Of a DNA stretch of 64,000 nucleotides, positions 53,275 through 60,832 are shown piece after piece (the first letter of the stretch is position 1; each line of letters starts with the position of its first letter). This DNA comes from Oenococcus kitaharae DSM 17330. GTDB lineage: Bacteria; Bacillota; Bacilli; Lactobacillales; Lactobacillaceae. The position numbers and the translations under genes are program-made. Location: contig NZ_CM001398.1 in NCBI RefSeq assembly GCF_000241055.1, forward strand, positions 1,125,119 to 1,189,118, read 5' to 3'. Below the pieces are notes generated by a model. The model saw nothing but the letters and a program-made list of their open reading frames with translations, made no database searches and had not been told where the DNA came from.

Positions 53275-53330
53275 TAGGCCACGTTAGTGGCCACCTGATT
53301 GTTTGGCTATTACATAGTGAACTTTCAAGA

Positions 53331-53405
53331 GGTTCCATGGTCTAGTTGGTCTAGGACGCCTCCCTGTCACGGAGGAGATCGCGGGTTCGAACCCCGCTGG
53401 GACCG
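53331..53405 (+). tRNA. tRNA-Asp (GTC)
   Basis: 75 nt; acceptor GGTTCCA/TGGGACC with one G-U, anticodon loop CTGTCAC, T-loop TTCGAAC, G73 as required by AspRS. Confidence 0.96.
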
Positions 53406-53434
53406 GTCGGTAGCGATATCGATGCGGTGCGATT

Positions 53435-53507
53435 GGCTCGGTAGCTCAGTTGGTAGAGCAAAGGATTGAAGCTCCTTGTGTCGGCGGTTCGATTCCGTCC
53501 CGCGCCA
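53435..53507 (+). tRNA. tRNA-Phe (GAA) with acceptor mismatch and G37
   Basis: 73 nt; acceptor GGCTCGG/CCGCGCC leaves U4·C69 unpaired (53438, 53503). The anticodon loop TTGAAGC has G37 where bacterial tRNA-Phe normally has A37, and C38. D- and T-arms are normal and A73 is present. Confidence 0.92.
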
Positions 53508-53526
53508 TTGGAGATATATCTCCCTT

Positions 53527-53597
53527 GCGAATGTAGCTCAGTGGTAGAGCTCCAGCCTTCCAAGCTGGCTATGCGGGTCCGATTCCCGTCATTCGCT
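53527..53597 (+). tRNA. tRNA-Gly (TCC) with C55 in the T-loop
   Basis: 71 nt; acceptor GCGAATG/CATTCGC, anticodon loop CTTCCAA, T73. The T-loop is TCCGATT, so the normally invariant U55 (pseudouridine) is C at 53579. Confidence 0.94.
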
Positions 53598-53599
53598 TT

Positions 53600-53673
53600 G
53601 GACTATTAGCTCAGTTGGTTAGAGCGCTGTGTTGATAACGCAGAGGTCCCAGGTCCGAGTCCTGGATGGTCCA
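53600..53673 (+). tRNA. tRNA-Ile (GAT) with C55 in the T-loop
   Basis: 74 nt; acceptor GGACTAT/ATGGTCC with one U-G, anticodon loop TTGATAA, A73. The T-loop is TCCGAGT, with C instead of U55 at 53655. Only 2 nt separate it from the preceding tRNA. Confidence 0.94.
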
Positions 53674-53741
53674 TTAGCAAACAGGCATTTTGAATGAATG
53701 TTTGTTTGCTCATTTTTATATTCATAGACTTTTAATCAGTT

Positions 53742-53831
53742 GGAGATTTACTCAAGAGGCTGAAGAGGCGCCCTTGCTAAGGGTGTAGGTCGGTTTATCC
53801 CGGCGCGAGGGTTCGAATCCCTCAATCTCCA
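53742..53831 (+). tRNA. tRNA-Ser (GCT)
   Basis: 90 nt with a long variable arm; acceptor GGAGATT/AATCTCC, anticodon loop TTGCTAA, T-loop TTCGAAT, A73 instead of the usual G73. Confidence 0.95.
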
Positions 53832-53839
53832 TAGAGTCT

Positions 53840-53872
53840 AAAAGCGCTTTGCCATGAGGTGAGGCGTTTTTT
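53840..53872 (+). terminator. Terminator after the tRNA array
   Basis: An 11-bp stem with several G-U pairs (AGCGCTTTGCC with GGTGAGGCGTT), ATGA loop, T run. Confidence 0.7.
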
Positions 53873-54046
53873 GTTTGCTTGGGTGCTGCCTTGGTCCACT
53901 TAGTGATTACGATAATTTTTAAAAACAATGACTAGGCATAATTTATCTAACAAGGCAAATATTTTTTACTAGCGAAATTCAAAAAAGATAAAATATATTT
54001 GTTTAATAAAATACTTGTCTTGGATTAATTGAGGGAGATTAAGAAG

Positions 54047-54580
54047 ATGAGACTAATGTCTACGCTCACTAAAGCGGCTAAAGCCGCCACAACTATTGGC
54101 GCGATATTCGATGCGGCCGATAAACTTGCTCCAACGGTCGAAGCAACCAAGGGAGTCATTAACGAGCATCATACTAAGCATGCAAATGATGTCAAGATAC
54201 CTAAGCTTACAGAACTGTCATTGGATGATGCTCACGAGATTCTCACCAATTATCCTGTTAAATCAATCAATATTTTAGTTGGCCCAAATAAACATTTTGC
54301 TTATAAAAGACCAAATATGGTTTTGAGGACTGAACCGAGAACAGGCTCTGTGGTATCACCGGACACATTTTTTAAACTTTTCTATGCTGATGAGACTACT
54401 ATTTTAGAAAGCAAAGAATTGCTCAAACAGGCTGATGATCAGAAGTCTAAGAAAAAAGAGACTCGCAAACAATTCACTCATAAACTGGTTAATAGTTCCA
54501 AAGCTGAAGCCGGCACGTTATCCCACAAACTAAGTTCGACTTTGCATCACGTGACTCATCATACTAAAAAGGGTATTTAA
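54047..54580 (+). CDS. PASTA-like domain protein, hypothetical
   Basis: A 177-aa protein. The first 30 residues are Ala/Lys-rich and amphipathic (LTKAAKAATTIGAIFDAADK), with no clear signal peptide. Residues 50-115 (LTELSLDDAHEILTNYPVKS, RTEPRTGSVVSPDTFFKLFY) follow the PASTA pattern of a DAxxxL helix and P-x-x-G-x-x-V. The tail is rich in His, Lys and Ser. ATG 54047 lies behind GAGGGAG. It follows the tRNA array and is flanked by AT-rich DNA, so it may be acquired. Family assignment is tentative. Confidence 0.55.
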   Translation: MRLMSTLTKAAKAATTIGAIFDAADKLAPTVEATKGVINEHHTKHANDVKIPKLTELSLDDAHEILTNYPVKSINILVGPNKHFAYKRPNMVLRTEPRTGSVVSPDTFFKLFYADETTILESKELLKQADDQKSKKKETRKQFTHKLVNSSKAEAGTLSHKLSSTLHHVTHHTKKGI

Positions 54581-54814
54581 CATACGAAACGCAAGTTAAA
54601 AAACATCTGGAAATCCTTGGTCTGTTGCAATGATTAACCAAATACTTTTATTCACCTTTTAATGCTGGTTTCTTACTAACTAATCTAACGTCTTTGAGTT
54701 AATTATTTATCGTTGAAAAGAAACTCTGTTCTTTCCGCTAAAAAAAGTTTTGAATATGTGAGATTCCAAATCAAAGAAGTATCCCTAGAACCGATGTTGA
54801 TATTTAAGGCATTG
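54581..54814. other. AT-rich intergenic stretch
   Basis: About 230 bp with no ORF, tRNA or clear hairpin that I can support. It carries the promoter of the acyltransferase gene at its right edge. Confidence 0.6.
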
Positions 54815-54823
54815 TGATAGAAC
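54815..54823 (+). promoter_or_regulatory. Extended -10 promoter of the acyltransferase gene, 7 nt from the start
   Basis: TGATAGAAC (TGnTAnnAn), then TATTATT and the ATG at 54831. A TTGATA at 54797 is closer than a normal -35. Confidence 0.4.
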
Positions 54824-54830
54824 TATTATT

Positions 54831-55877
54831 ATGGTCAAAAATAAAAGATATTCGTTTATAGACGTTTTGAATATATTAGCCATATTTATGGTTTTAATGT
54901 TGCACACTTCCCAAGCCATCTTCCATACGAACGCTGCTGATCCTTTGTTCAAACAAGTTAGAATGTTCCAAGCTCTCGCTATCCCGGCTGTCTTTATTTT
55001 CTTCATGATTTCTGGTGCCATGCTGATTGATTATCGATCACGGATGACGACAAGGGAATTTTTCAAAAAACGTGCGCTCAGAGTGGTTGTTCCGTTAATT
55101 TTATGGAGTGTTCTCTGGTATGGATATGATATCCGTTTTACTGCCTACCCAGGTCCTATTCCTCATCCTGATCCAAGTGTTTCGGATTTTTTGTTGAGCT
55201 TCGCCAGCACGAATATTAATACCTTATTCTGGTTTTTCTATGTTATTTTGACTCTTTATTTAGTGACACCTTTGTTATCTGCACTAGTGAGTCTGAAGGA
55301 AAGAGGCTATCTGTTCGTGCTAGTGTGCATCTATGTCGTAACTAATTGTTTTATCTTCTACCCATTAGAAATTTTAAAAATCTCAATTAACAATAATATG
55401 GTTAATTTTCCATTGGTCACTTTTTCCTATTTAGGGTATTTTATTGCTGGCTATTTGATCCATACAGATTATTTTTCTCGAAAACAAGAAAATTTAATTA
55501 TTGGTATTGGTGTGATTATGTTTGTCATTCAAGTCTCTTTTGTTAGTTTGGGAATCGGGACCAATCTAGACATGAACAATTCCACTGGCCCGATCGTGTT
55601 CTTTTACTCAGCCGGTCTGTTTACTCTGGTTAAACGGCTTATGATATCTGTTAAAGTAACAGCTAGTGCCGCCAAGATATTAAAGACTCTTGCTAGTACT
55701 AGCTTGGGTATTTATATTATTCATCCTTTTTTCATTAAATTGTTTGATAAACTTTTGTCAATTACAGATCTCAGCCTAATTCACGTCTATCTTTTTCCTT
55801 TTATGGTCTATCTAGCTTGTGTGTTAGTTGTTTTGATCGTTAAGAAGCTGCCGGGAGGGAAATACATTTTTCCTTAA
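54831..55877 (+). CDS. Acyltransferase family 3 membrane protein
   Basis: A 348-aa integral membrane protein with about ten helices. The family start YSFIDVLNILAIFMVLMLHTSQ carries the conserved His, FFKKRALRVVVPLILW the Arg motif, and SLGIYIIHPFF the C-terminal motif. Members O-acetylate surface polysaccharides or peptidoglycan (OafA/WecH type). The AT-rich codon use, differing from its neighbours, suggests horizontal transfer. Confidence 0.85.
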   Translation: MVKNKRYSFIDVLNILAIFMVLMLHTSQAIFHTNAADPLFKQVRMFQALAIPAVFIFFMISGAMLIDYRSRMTTREFFKKRALRVVVPLILWSVLWYGYDIRFTAYPGPIPHPDPSVSDFLLSFASTNINTLFWFFYVILTLYLVTPLLSALVSLKERGYLFVLVCIYVVTNCFIFYPLEILKISINNNMVNFPLVTFSYLGYFIAGYLIHTDYFSRKQENLIIGIGVIMFVIQVSFVSLGIGTNLDMNNSTGPIVFFYSAGLFTLVKRLMISVKVTASAAKILKTLASTSLGIYIIHPFFIKLFDKLLSITDLSLIHVYLFPFMVYLACVLVVLIVKKLPGGKYIFP

Positions 55878-56069
55878 TGGCACTGACAGCAAAGTTTTAT
55901 TGTTCATAATTTCTGTGTAATTAGTTAATGCAGAATTCGAAATATTTAAAAACGAGTGGGATGGTGTATTCAAAGCTTTCATGGTTTTGGCAAATTTTTT
56001 CTAAGAACGTTTCCATTTCTACAACACATGTAAAATAATGACTGAGTCTACATCAGGAGAATCCATTTT

Positions 56070-57458
56070 ATGGCAACCAAAACAAAAGTATTGCTTGTGA
56101 TTGGCGGCAGTGATGCCGGTATTTCAGCCGCGCTGCGCGTCAAAGAGCTTAAACCGGAAATTGAGGTTAATGTTTTTCTAGAAGATGAATTTCCGAACTT
56201 GTCTATCTGCGGGCTGCCTTATGCAATCAGTGGTGATGTCGCTGATTGGCACGACTTAGCGCATCGCAAACTAGCAGAGCTAACTGCGACTGGCATTCAT
56301 TTTTTTATGAACACGACCGTCGATAAAATCAATCCCGGCCAGCATGAAATTCTGCTGCATGCTCGCAAGGGCGAAACACAAATCTGTCATTATGACTTTC
56401 TGCTGGTTGCAACCGGCGCAAAACCTCAGCTATCCGGTATCACTGGGATTAACCAGGTTGATAGTCGCATTCACGTCATGCACACGATGGCTGATTATTT
56501 TGCGATTGAAAAATCCTTATCTTCACCTGATCAACACAAAGCCGCTATTATTGGCGCAGGTTATATCGGCATCGAAATGGCTGAAGCCCTGCGCAAACGA
56601 CAGCTGGAAGTAACGCTTTTTCAGCGTTCTTCAGAAATTTTAGCTACGGTCGATGCCAATTTAGGGCATATCGTCCAAGAGAAGCTCACGGAAAATCAAG
56701 TTCGTGTCATCACGAATACGGCGATCAAAAAGATCCAGTCAACAGCCGCTGGCGTTTCCCTGACAGGACAAAAAGCTACTGAAATAAGGCATTACGATGA
56801 TTTTGATCTGGTCCTGATTGTGACTGGTGTCCAGCCTAATTCGCAGCTGTTGGCGGATGCAGGCGCTAAAATTGGCACTAATTATGCCGTTGCCGTAGAC
56901 GAATTTATGCACACGACCTTGCCAGATGTATGGGCCGCGGGTGATCTAGTCCAGACTTACCATCAGCTGCTTGGCATGACGTATCTGCCGCTAGGGACCA
57001 CTGCCCACAAGCAAGGGCGCGTGGCCGGCAGCGTGATTGCGGGTTATCCGAGACCATTCAAGGGCATCGTAGGAACGCAAGTCTTAAAAGCTTTTGATTT
57101 AATCGTTGCACGAACAGGCTTATTGGATAGGGAAGCGGTTGAAGCTGGTTTTTCGCCGCTAAGTGTCACGAGTAATGTCGATGATCATAAAGCTTATTTC
57201 CCAGGTGCACACAAAATCAAGATCCGCATCACGGGTGATCGGCGTACCGGGCAGCTTTTAGGCGCACAATTAATTGGTCATTTCGGTAGCGAAGTGGCTA
57301 AACGCAACGATGTTTTTGCAACAGCCATCGCAAACAAGCTGACCGTTTCTCAGATTAGCGATTTGGATTTATCTTATTCACCGCCAGTCGGATCACCTTG
57401 GGACGCCATTCAAATTGCTGCACAAAATTGGGAAAAGGCTTCCTTGGAACAGGCTTAG
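56070..57458 (+). CDS. FAD-dependent pyridine nucleotide-disulfide oxidoreductase (CoA-disulfide reductase / NADH oxidase type)
   Basis: A 462-aa flavoenzyme. FAD-binding VIGGSDAGISAALR, redox Cys in NLSICGLPYAIS, NAD-binding IIGAGYIGIEMAEALRKR, and the second FAD motif VWAAGDLVQTY. The single-Cys active site places it with CoA-disulfide reductases and NADH oxidases/peroxidases. A role in oxidative stress or NADH reoxidation is likely. AGGAGAA site. Monocistronic. Confidence 0.87.
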   Translation: MATKTKVLLVIGGSDAGISAALRVKELKPEIEVNVFLEDEFPNLSICGLPYAISGDVADWHDLAHRKLAELTATGIHFFMNTTVDKINPGQHEILLHARKGETQICHYDFLLVATGAKPQLSGITGINQVDSRIHVMHTMADYFAIEKSLSSPDQHKAAIIGAGYIGIEMAEALRKRQLEVTLFQRSSEILATVDANLGHIVQEKLTENQVRVITNTAIKKIQSTAAGVSLTGQKATEIRHYDDFDLVLIVTGVQPNSQLLADAGAKIGTNYAVAVDEFMHTTLPDVWAAGDLVQTYHQLLGMTYLPLGTTAHKQGRVAGSVIAGYPRPFKGIVGTQVLKAFDLIVARTGLLDREAVEAGFSPLSVTSNVDDHKAYFPGAHKIKIRITGDRRTGQLLGAQLIGHFGSEVAKRNDVFATAIANKLTVSQISDLDLSYSPPVGSPWDAIQIAAQNWEKASLEQA

Positions 57459-57552
57459 TCCAGTTGTTTGACTTTCGTGAAAAAGACCGATATCGTAATA
57501 TCGTTGGTGGAAAATTTGCCAGTGCGGCAGATTGAAAGAGGCATAAAACTTC

Positions 57553-58527
57553 ATGGAAGTATTTGATTACGAGAATGTGCAGCTGATTCCGAATAAATGT
57601 TTGATCAACTCGCGTTCAGAAGCTGACACGAGCATTGAATTCGGCGGGCATCGCTTTAAATTACCTGTTGTACCGGCTAATATGGCCTCGGTGATTGATG
57701 ATGACCTGGCGATTTGGTTGGCGGAAAACGGCTATTTTTACATCATGCACCGTTTTGAACCGGAAAAAAGATTTCATTTTGTGTCTGAGATGAAGGAAAA
57801 GGGTTTGATTAGTTCTGTCAGTGTTGGCGTGAAAGAGGAAGAATACCGTTTCATTGATGAACTAGCTGATGCCGGGCTGATACCGGACTATATCACGATC
57901 GATATTGCCCACGGCTACGCCAATACGGTCATTGACATGATTCATTATATTAAACGGCATTTGCCCAAAGCTTTCGTGATTGCTGGTAACATCGCGACTC
58001 CTGATGCTGTCCGTGAGCTTGAAGACGCGGGTGCTGACGCGACAAAAGTCGGCATTGGCCCTGGACGAGCCTGCATCACGAAGCTGAAGACCGGTTTTGG
58101 TACGGCTGGCTGGCAGTTAGCGGCTGTCCGTTTGTGTGCAAAGGCAGCCAGAAAACCGATTATTGCTGACGGCGGGATTCGTCACAACGGCGATATTGCC
58201 AAGTCTGTTCGTTTCGGTGCCAGCATGGTGATGATCGGTTCGCTGTTTGCCGGTCATAAACAGTCTCCCGGAAGCGATCTGGTGATTGATCACCGCCGTT
58301 ACAAGCAGTATTACGGGTCGGCTTCGGCCAAACAAAAAGGCGTTTACAAGAACGTCGAAGGCAAGGACTTATTGGTTCCTTACCGTGGCGACATCGCAAA
58401 CACCTTAAATGAAATGAAACAAGATCTTCAATCATCAATCTCTTATGCCGGCGGAAGTGATCTGCAGGCATTGAGAACTGTCAATTACGTAATCGTGCAA
58501 AACACAATTATGAATGGCGATTACTAA
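57553..58527 (+). CDS. guaC: GMP reductase
   Basis: A 324-aa (beta/alpha)8 enzyme: GMP + NADPH to IMP + NH3. [20 protein letters not shown] start, [17 protein letters not shown] with the catalytic Cys, [19 protein letters not shown] and [12 protein letters not shown]. It balances guanine salvaged by xpt with the adenine pool. It is convergent with pbuX. A short hairpin CGATAT/ATATCG lies upstream, but no purine riboswitch. Confidence 0.95.
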   Translation: MEVFDYENVQLIPNKCLINSRSEADTSIEFGGHRFKLPVVPANMASVIDDDLAIWLAENGYFYIMHRFEPEKRFHFVSEMKEKGLISSVSVGVKEEEYRFIDELADAGLIPDYITIDIAHGYANTVIDMIHYIKRHLPKAFVIAGNIATPDAVRELEDAGADATKVGIGPGRACITKLKTGFGTAGWQLAAVRLCAKAARKPIIADGGIRHNGDIAKSVRFGASMVMIGSLFAGHKQSPGSDLVIDHRRYKQYYGSASAKQKGVYKNVEGKDLLVPYRGDIANTLNEMKQDLQSSISYAGGSDLQALRTVNYVIVQNTIMNGDY

Positions 58528-58534
58528 ATAATTT

Positions 58535-59866
58535 TTAACTTTCCTGCTGTTTAACACTTTCAGCAGGATTTTTTATTTTATCCGGCTGAATGATCAGGTT
58601 CAAGAGGACGGCGCAGAGGCTGGCAACGACAACGCCGTTGCTGAAGATCAAACGGATTGTCTGCGGCAGGCCCTGGAAAATATTCGGCTCAACGCTGACA
58701 CCGAGGCCGGCACCAATAGAAATGGCTGCAACGAGGATATTTTTGTTGTTGGAGAAATCGACTTTTTCCAGCATCCGGATACCTTGAATGGCGATCATAC
58801 CGAACATAATCACGGTTGCACCGCCAATGACAGGCGTGGGGATGATTGTTGCCAAAGCACCAATTTTAGGCAACAGACCCAACAGCATCAGGAAACCGGC
58901 TGCATAATAAATAGGCTGCCGGCTTTTGATTCCGGATAACTGGACGAGACTGACGTTTTGCGAAAAAGTCGTGTAGGGGAAAGTGTTGAAAATGCCACCA
59001 AGAATTCCGGCTAAGGCTTCAGCACGATAGCCTTTTTTAAGATCTGTTTCACCAATTGGTTTTTTCGTAATATCTCCGAGGGCGAAAAAGACACCTGTCG
59101 ATTCTACGAGTGAGACGAGAGAAATCGCGATCATCGTGAGAATAGATGAAAGTTCAAAACGCGGTGTACCGAAATAAAATGGCTGTGGGAAGTGGAACCA
59201 GCTGGCGTCGGCAACGGCTTGAAAAGAAACCATGCCCATAAAGGAAGCTAAAATCGTACCCAACAGCAGGCCGATCAAGACAGCGATACGGCTGATGAAG
59301 CCCTTGGCGTAGACACTGCAAACCAAGACAACTACAATCGTGAAGAGACCAACGATCAGATTATTGCTAGCACCAAAAGATTTTGCTGCTGCACTGCCGC
59401 CGCCAAGATTGACGAAACCGATCGGGATCAAAGTGAGGCCGATCACGGTAATGACAGTACCAGTGACCAAAGGCGGGAAAAACCTGCGGATTTTAGCAAA
59501 GACACCAGCGATCAAAAAGACAAAAATAGCTGAAGCGATGATGGCGCCATACATGGTGCCGATCGTAAAGTTTTGGCCAATCATCTGCAAAGGCGCAACT
59601 GCTTGGATGGCACAGCCTAGAACAACCGGTAGTCCAATGCCGAAGACGGGGTTCGTAAATAATTGCAGGAAAGTGGCTAATCCACACATGAAAATATCAA
59701 TTGATATCAAATAAGTCATCTGCGCGGGACTGAATTTTAATGCACCGCCAATCAGCAAGGGAACCAGCACGGCTCCGGAATACATAGCCAGCAAATGCTG
59801 GATGCCTAGAAGGGCTGAATGAGAATTGCTGACGAGATTATTTTGTGTTTCCTGATTAATCGACAT
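58535..59866 (-). CDS. pbuX: Xanthine permease (NCS2 family)
   Basis: A 443-aa symporter with about 12-14 membrane helices. LLGIQHLLAMYSGAVLVPLL is the N-terminal NCS2 pattern, and the central ALGDITKKPIGETDLKKGYRA, AEALAGILGGIFNTFPYTTF with the QNVSLVQLSG motif is the family signature. The pairing with xpt defines xanthine. ATG 59866 is chosen for the AAGGAG before it. It overlaps the xpt end by 11 nt. Confidence 0.93.
   Translation of the reverse strand: MSINQETQNNLVSNSHSALLGIQHLLAMYSGAVLVPLLIGGALKFSPAQMTYLISIDIFMCGLATFLQLFTNPVFGIGLPVVLGCAIQAVAPLQMIGQNFTIGTMYGAIIASAIFVFLIAGVFAKIRRFFPPLVTGTVITVIGLTLIPIGFVNLGGGSAAAKSFGASNNLIVGLFTIVVVLVCSVYAKGFISRIAVLIGLLLGTILASFMGMVSFQAVADASWFHFPQPFYFGTPRFELSSILTMIAISLVSLVESTGVFFALGDITKKPIGETDLKKGYRAEALAGILGGIFNTFPYTTFSQNVSLVQLSGIKSRQPIYYAAGFLMLLGLLPKIGALATIIPTPVIGGATVIMFGMIAIQGIRMLEKVDFSNNKNILVAAISIGAGLGVSVEPNIFQGLPQTIRLIFSNGVVVASLCAVLLNLIIQPDKIKNPAESVKQQES
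58543..58573 (+). terminator. Terminator of guaC inside the 3' end of pbuX
   Basis: CCTGCTG / CAGCAGG stem followed by ATTTTTT on the plus strand. It lies within the last codons of the convergent pbuX. Confidence 0.7.
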
Positions 59867-60452
59867 GAGAAGCTGCTCCTTCATTATTGAAAACGACTTG
59901 ACCATCTTGGAAATGATCAATACTTGCTAGTGAAACAAGCGGAATGTTTTTTGACAGAATCAAATCATGACCGGCTTGAAAACGTTTTTCGATCACAATC
60001 CCGACGCCGACTGCGGTCGCGCCGGCTTGGCTGGTGATATCAAGCAGTCCTTGTACAGCTTGACCGTTTGCCAGAAAATCATCAATGATTAACACACGAT
60101 CGTCCGCATTGATGAACTTTTTGGAAATGGCAATCTTGTTTTCCGTCTGCTTTGTAAATGAATAAACACTAGCAGTGTAAAAATTGCCGCTTAAGGTGCG
60201 GCTTTTGTGCTTGCGGGCGAATACCATCGGTACTTGCAGCTGAAGGCTGGTCATGAGTGCTGGTGCAATACCGGACGCTTCGATTGTCAGCACTTTTGTG
60301 ATACCTGCCTGACTGAATTTGTCAGCGAAGGCCTGTCCGATTTGAGACATCAAAAAAGGGTCGACTTGGTGGTTCAAAAAACTATCGACCTTTAAAATGT
60401 CCGATCCGAGGACAACACCTTCGGATTTGATTTTTTCTTCTAAAATTTTGAT
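59856..60452 (-). CDS. xpt: Xanthine phosphoribosyltransferase, probable AUC start
   Basis: A 198-aa PRTase converting xanthine + PRPP to XMP. KILEEKIKSEGVVLGSDILK is the family N-terminus, ILKVDSFLNHQVDP, and VLIIDDFLANGQAVQGL the PRPP site. Family alignment puts Met1 at ATC 60452, 7 nt after GGGAG. No ATG, GTG or TTG is there; TTG 60470 upstream lacks a ribosome-binding site. The length fits Xpt (about 194 aa). It is under the guanine riboswitch. Confidence 0.9.
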   Translation of the reverse strand: MKILEEKIKSEGVVLGSDILKVDSFLNHQVDPFLMSQIGQAFADKFSQAGITKVLTIEASGIAPALMTSLQLQVPMVFARKHKSRTLSGNFYTASVYSFTKQTENKIAISKKFINADDRVLIIDDFLANGQAVQGLLDITSQAGATAVGVGIVIEKRFQAGHDLILSKNIPLVSLASIDHFQDGQVVFNNEGAASHVD

Positions 60453-60455
60453 GAC

Positions 60456-60502
60456 TGATCTCCCATCCAATTGAGATAGTAGAAAAAGCTCCTCGGAGAT
60501 CA
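60456..60502 (-). promoter_or_regulatory. Shine-Dalgarno sequestering helix of the xpt leader
   Basis: TGATCTCC (minus strand, 60502-60495) pairs perfectly with GGAGATCA (60463-60456), which contains the xpt Shine-Dalgarno. This makes translational control by the riboswitch more likely than transcription termination, for which no good hairpin is visible. Confidence 0.6.
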
Positions 60503-60527
60503 CGGAAATCAGCATAAGTACATGATT

Positions 60528-60592
60528 GCTTATAGTCCTGAGTTTGCGGCTCCGGGTAGAAACGGTCGTCCCTATTACGACCATATATAAGC
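60528..60592 (-). ncRNA. Guanine (purine) riboswitch aptamer
   Basis: Minus strand. P1 is GCTTATA / TATAAGC; P2 GGTCGT / ACGACC with loop AATAGGG; J2/3 GTTTCTACC exactly as in the class; P3 CGGAG / CTCAG with one G·A mismatch and loop CCGCAAA; J3/1 GACTAT. The C in GACTAT is the guanine-specific nucleotide (U in adenine sensors). L2 GG and L3 CC can form the loop-loop pairs. It controls xpt-pbuX. Confidence 0.93.
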
Positions 60593-60621
60593 TTTTTCAA
60601 CATTCTGAATTTGTTACGTGT

Positions 60622-60650
60622 ATCCTATCACAGGAAAAAAAGCCGTGCAA
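60622..60650 (-). promoter_or_regulatory. Promoter of xpt-pbuX
   Basis: Minus strand TTGCAC (60650-60645), 17-nt spacer, TAGGAT (60627-60622), about 30 nt before the aptamer. Confidence 0.6.
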
Positions 60651-60744
60651 GAAGAAGGGGAGAGATTTCATTTATTAAAGGAAATTCTGTGATTCGCGGA
60701 GTGTACTAGTCATTAGTCAATTAGGACTTTTCGTCATATTATAT

Positions 60745-60780
60745 ATTGTAAAACAACAAATACATATTGAAAAACGATAA
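60745..60780. repeat. Imperfect direct repeat, putative operator
   Basis: ATATTGTAAAACAACAA (from 60745) and ATATTGAAAAACGATAA (from 60764) are direct repeats 19 bp apart, the second covering the -35. They may bind the XRE regulator encoded downstream. Confidence 0.4.
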
Positions 60781-60795
60781 ATTTTAGGATAAAAT
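60767..60795 (+). promoter_or_regulatory. Promoter of the DUF2975-XRE pair
   Basis: TTGAAA (60767-60772), 17-nt spacer, TAAAAT (60790-60795). Confidence 0.7.
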
Positions 60796-60832
60796 GACTC
60801 CTATGATGATTTAAAAAAAGGAACTCGAATAT

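Noticed and set aside
52434-53563. Minus-strand open frames with RNA-like translations across the tRNA array
   Set aside because: They are reverse-strand readings through tRNA genes; the tRNA structures explain the sequence.
57459-57552. Possible purine riboswitch upstream of guaC
   Set aside because: Only a short CGATAT/ATATCG hairpin is present; none of the conserved junction sequences seen at 60528-60592 occur.
60453-60584. Long N-terminal extension of xpt starting at 60584
   Set aside because: That start lies inside the riboswitch aptamer, and the extra residues match nothing in the Xpt family.
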